From Populus alba (lineage: Eukaryota; Streptophyta; Magnoliopsida; Malpighiales; Salicaceae), in NCBI RefSeq assembly GCF_005239225.2, contig NC_133293.1, forward strand, positions 10,756,333 to 10,820,332: 64,000 nucleotides of DNA, in the 5' to 3' direction. The notes beneath the pieces are model-generated. The model was not told the DNA's origin, ran no database searches, and worked only from the letters and a program-made list of their open reading frames with translations. A program made the translations under genes and the position numbers. Shown here in pieces: positions 60,819-64,000 of this stretch. The stretch's first letter is position 1; each line of letters opens with the position of its first letter.

Positions 60819-63800
60819 CTTCGTCTCTACTTGCCCAGCCCCCTTCACTCTCTCTCCCCCTCTTCCCTTTTGTGTTCTCGTCTTCTCGACCCTCTTTTCT
60901 AGCTATATTTCATCTCATATCACTCTGAAACTTACTGCCGAGGCCTAGTTGACGGCCACGATTTTTAGGTGTATTCCACGGTTAGATCTAAACCATTATT
61001 GCACGACACATCATACGGTTCTGATAGGCTGTCACCAACATGGCAAAATCGCAACCCTTAAATACCCTGCCTCTCTGCGACCACTTAACTTTTTATTGCA
61101 TAGTATTTCCACGTGGCCGCTTTATTTATTTCTTTATGCTCAAGCTTTCCATGTTGAGTTATAATTATTTTTTAAAATATTTTTTATTTAAAAATATATC
61201 AAAATATTATTATTATTATTAATTTAAGTTATTTCTCACATCATTATACTAAAAAAAAACACGATGGCCACGGAAAACGACCTCACTCACTGCCCCGATT
61301 TTGCTATTATTTTATTGCAATGGCAATTACAACAAAAAAATTATTATATAAAACTGATTAATAGTTTAATTAATTAATTCAATGTTTGAACTTTGAAGAG
61401 TGAGAAAATTTTGTTGCCCACGAATCACTACCAAAATTGAGAGGGCCCACTGCCCTTGAATTTCCCAAAGAGATCTCGAAACTGGCTATAACCGGTCATA
61501 CTGACCTTGGTAAAAGCAACATTACGATCACAGGGAATCTAGGTGACCGCAGAAAATATCGTTCCAACCGGTGAAATTCATTGTATTTCGGTTCCACGTT
61601 TTCTTATTTCCAATATTTCAATAAATTATTATTATTATTATTATTATGGCATGAGAGTAACTCAGACAAGAACATGTGGGCTCCATGTGAAAGCAATCAA
61701 AAACTGTAATCCAACGCGTAGGATTGTCATTAGCCAGGGAAACACCCTTTTCAACCGTTGGATCAAATCTGACGTGGATATGGCTTCATTTAAAACAAAA
61801 TCCCAGATACCAACGAAAAAGCAAGTCCGAGCTGGCAGCACCGCACCAAAAAACATTTGTCAGCTTTCTCATTTTGATCCGTGCGCCATATCATGACTGT
61901 TGATTCTCTCAATCTGACGGCTGATATCAGTTGAGCAGCAGGGGAGGAAACTCGAGTCACGGTCACGGAACTTACAAGAGAAAGGGTGGGACACAGAAAC
62001 AAACACAGTTAGCTGCCGATCTAGATACTAGAAAGAGAGAGAAATTATTTCCTCGCTTAGGTGTTGGCCTTATTATCACGTTCGCGAGATGGTGGCAGCT
62101 CGTTAGGTGACGTGTACTGGGCCCCACTTTTAGAACCAGAACCGGAATATACTCGCTTGGTCAAATTTCACCGCGCAGTTAAAAGGTGTCAAAAAGCAGC
62201 ATAAAATAATAAGAGGATAAAAAAGGAAGGGGAAAAAAACAAGTTCCCTCTGATTTCCCGCTTTCTACTCCACGCACTTGTAGCGGAGAGAGTTCGTTCA
62301 CATTCTGCGTGCACTAAATTAAAAAAGTAGCCGTCCAGCATGGCAGAGTCTTTTTCGTTGCGTGTCAGGGTTTTTATCTTCCACGTGTAGTTCTCTGTCA
62401 CTCTCTTCACTTGTTCGCGCCTTAGATCTTGGAGTGTTTTTTCTCGTTAAAAAAAATAGTTTAAATAATATAATGTAAAAAATATTTTAAAAAATATCAT
62501 AGATTAGTTCTCTTTCACTCTCTCTTCACTTGTTTGCGCATTGAATCTTGGAGTTTTTTTTTTCGTTAAAGAAATGATAGATAAAATAAAATACTATAAA
62601 AAAATATTTTAAAAAATACTATAATTTAACTAATATAATTGTTATTTATAGTTATTCAAATTACAAAAATATTACACACAGTAACCAATAAAAAAAAAGA
62701 GAAAATAAAAAATAAAAGGATTGTTGAAAACAAGTTTCGATTTGTTTGTGTGTTTAACTCCAATCATTATTGTTAATCTTTTTTAATATCATTTATTCAT
62801 CTTATTAAGATTTTTTTTTTCAACAGTATCAATGATGTTATTATCGGTGTGTTTTCAAAATTATTTTTATCTTTTTTTATTTGTTTTATCTCTCTTTTGT
62901 TCTTGTAATTTATGAAATGATAGGAAAGAGAAAAATAATTACTATGAAGACACGCCAAAACCGTGATGGTAACACCATGAGTATTGTTATAAATATTTCA
63001 ACAACACCAAAAAACATCACAAATAGTAAACAGACTGTGCTACATAAACCATCAAAAGATGTCGTGGTCAATTGCCCGCTTATGTGATCTATTTTGATTA
63101 TTATTTATGATTTTTTTTTATATTATTGAATTTATTTCATCAAAATCTCTCAAACAATATAGGTTTTGTTATTATTAGAGTTTCAATTTGCTTCTAATAT
63201 CATTTTCTTCTCTATTTTTATTGAATTTTATGTTTAATAGTTTTGCAATTTAAAAAAAATCGTATACAGCACTTATAACTCCTGAAAGACAAATATTATC
63301 CATGACTCTTAAATTGTTCTATTTTTAAAACATTTTTTATACTGTATTGTTTTATAAAATAAATTACGATGCTAGAAATCCCAAAAAACTCGTGGGTGGT
63401 GCTGTTATTACTCACCATCTATCACTTCATTTCCTCTAAATAAATATCTTTTCTTTAAATGGGAAAGGATAGAGTGACAAGAAGGTTAGATATTATTGAT
63501 TGAGGTTGATAAGATATTCATGAATCCTTCGTCCACATTTTGCCAGCTGTATGCTATAAAAGTTTTTTTCTAACAATGTTGTGTCATTTACCAAGACCAT
63601 GAAAAAAGAATTAATTTTGGTGGCCACGTCATAATTAGGGCCCACGATAAATGGTTGCCCCACCACAAGGGATCACTTTCTCTTCCTTTTGTTCGCTTTA
63701 TATGTATGGACGAGAGGGGGGGCTTTGGCTTTCTTTCCCTCGCTATCCAGAGGAGTTGTCATGTGTACAATAGTTGGCTACGTCACTACTGCCTCCGTGG

Positions 63801-64000
63801 ATGTCATCTAATGTTTTTTTATATTAAGATGATTTAAAATAATAATAATAATAATTTAAAATAAAGAATTTAAGAAACACGGCTCGCTGAACTCCCAAAC
63901 ACAACTTTAGCGACCATACGCTGAACCCTGGCCGCCAATAACTCGCTATATTTACAATTCCAGCCTATCCTTATACTTGTTAACTGTAACAGAATGGCAT
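60819..64000. other. TIC upstream region and AT-rich flank
   Basis: The pyrimidine-rich stretch at 60830-60905 is probably TIC leader or core promoter. I see no other gene up to the window end. An AT-rich MITE tail (about 61155-61220), an ATT run (61627-61646) and a tandem duplication (62388-62626) are present. Confidence 0.55.
62388..62626. repeat. Tandem duplication, period about 117 bp
   Basis: Units 62388-62504 and 62505-62626 share TAGTTCTCT, CTCTTCACTTGTT, ATCTTGGAGT, TCGTTAAA and AATATTTTAAAAAATA in the same order, with scattered substitutions. Confidence 0.85.

Overview
The window is plant nuclear DNA from a dicot tree-like genome, most likely poplar/willow (Salicaceae). It is AT-rich, its genes have spliced GT-AG introns, and it carries a nuclear photosystem I gene. 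Its gene-free stretches are seeded with a short AT-rich MITE family that I recall, without a database check, as abundant in Populus.

Layout. (1) 1-13102 is a nested, rearranged retrotransposon cluster. Two copies of one defective Ty1/copia element lie head-to-head (minus 1-3455, plus 4453-12384). They form an inverted repeat with arms of about 2.7 kb and share the same inactivating lesions. Between and beside them lie a 3' pol fragment sharing an LTR with the minus copy, a small flipped RT fragment, a TRIM LTR in minus orientation and a complete TRIM (12388-13102). A 2.9-kb solo-LTR-like insertion (7207-10125, Tat/Ogre style) sits in the plus copia with a 5-bp AAGGA target duplication. (2) 13103-17740 is AT-rich intergenic DNA. 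(3) 17860-19972 (+) is an eight-exon HAD-family pyrimidine 5'-nucleotidase-like gene. (4) 24147-24752 (-) is intronless psaD, photosystem I subunit II. (5) 26250-30546 (-) is a nine-exon 9-lipoxygenase of the LOX1/LOX5 type. (6) 30640-43480 is a 13-kb gene-free stretch with MITEs and a diverged segmental duplication. (7) 43494-48062 (+) is an eight-exon KMS/VMP1-type ER membrane protein gene with a GC-AG first intron. (8) 48063-54615 is intergenic. (9) 54616-60605 (-) is the twelve-exon clock gene TIME FOR COFFEE (TIC). (10) 60819-64000 is its upstream region plus AT-rich DNA.

The five host genes are unrelated and independently transcribed: nucleotide/phosphate metabolism, photosynthesis, oxylipin synthesis, ER/secretory membrane organisation and circadian regulation. 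The exon models were built by hand from splice signals, reading phase and family similarity. Each gives an uninterrupted frame (266, 880, 427 and 1591 aa; psaD 201 aa).

The most unusual part is the retroelement cluster. Its near-identical inverted copia arms could give a long hairpin transcript and silencing RNAs, and its nesting order can be partly read from the junctions. I found no CRISPR array, rRNA or convincing tRNA. No wholly new system is demonstrated.
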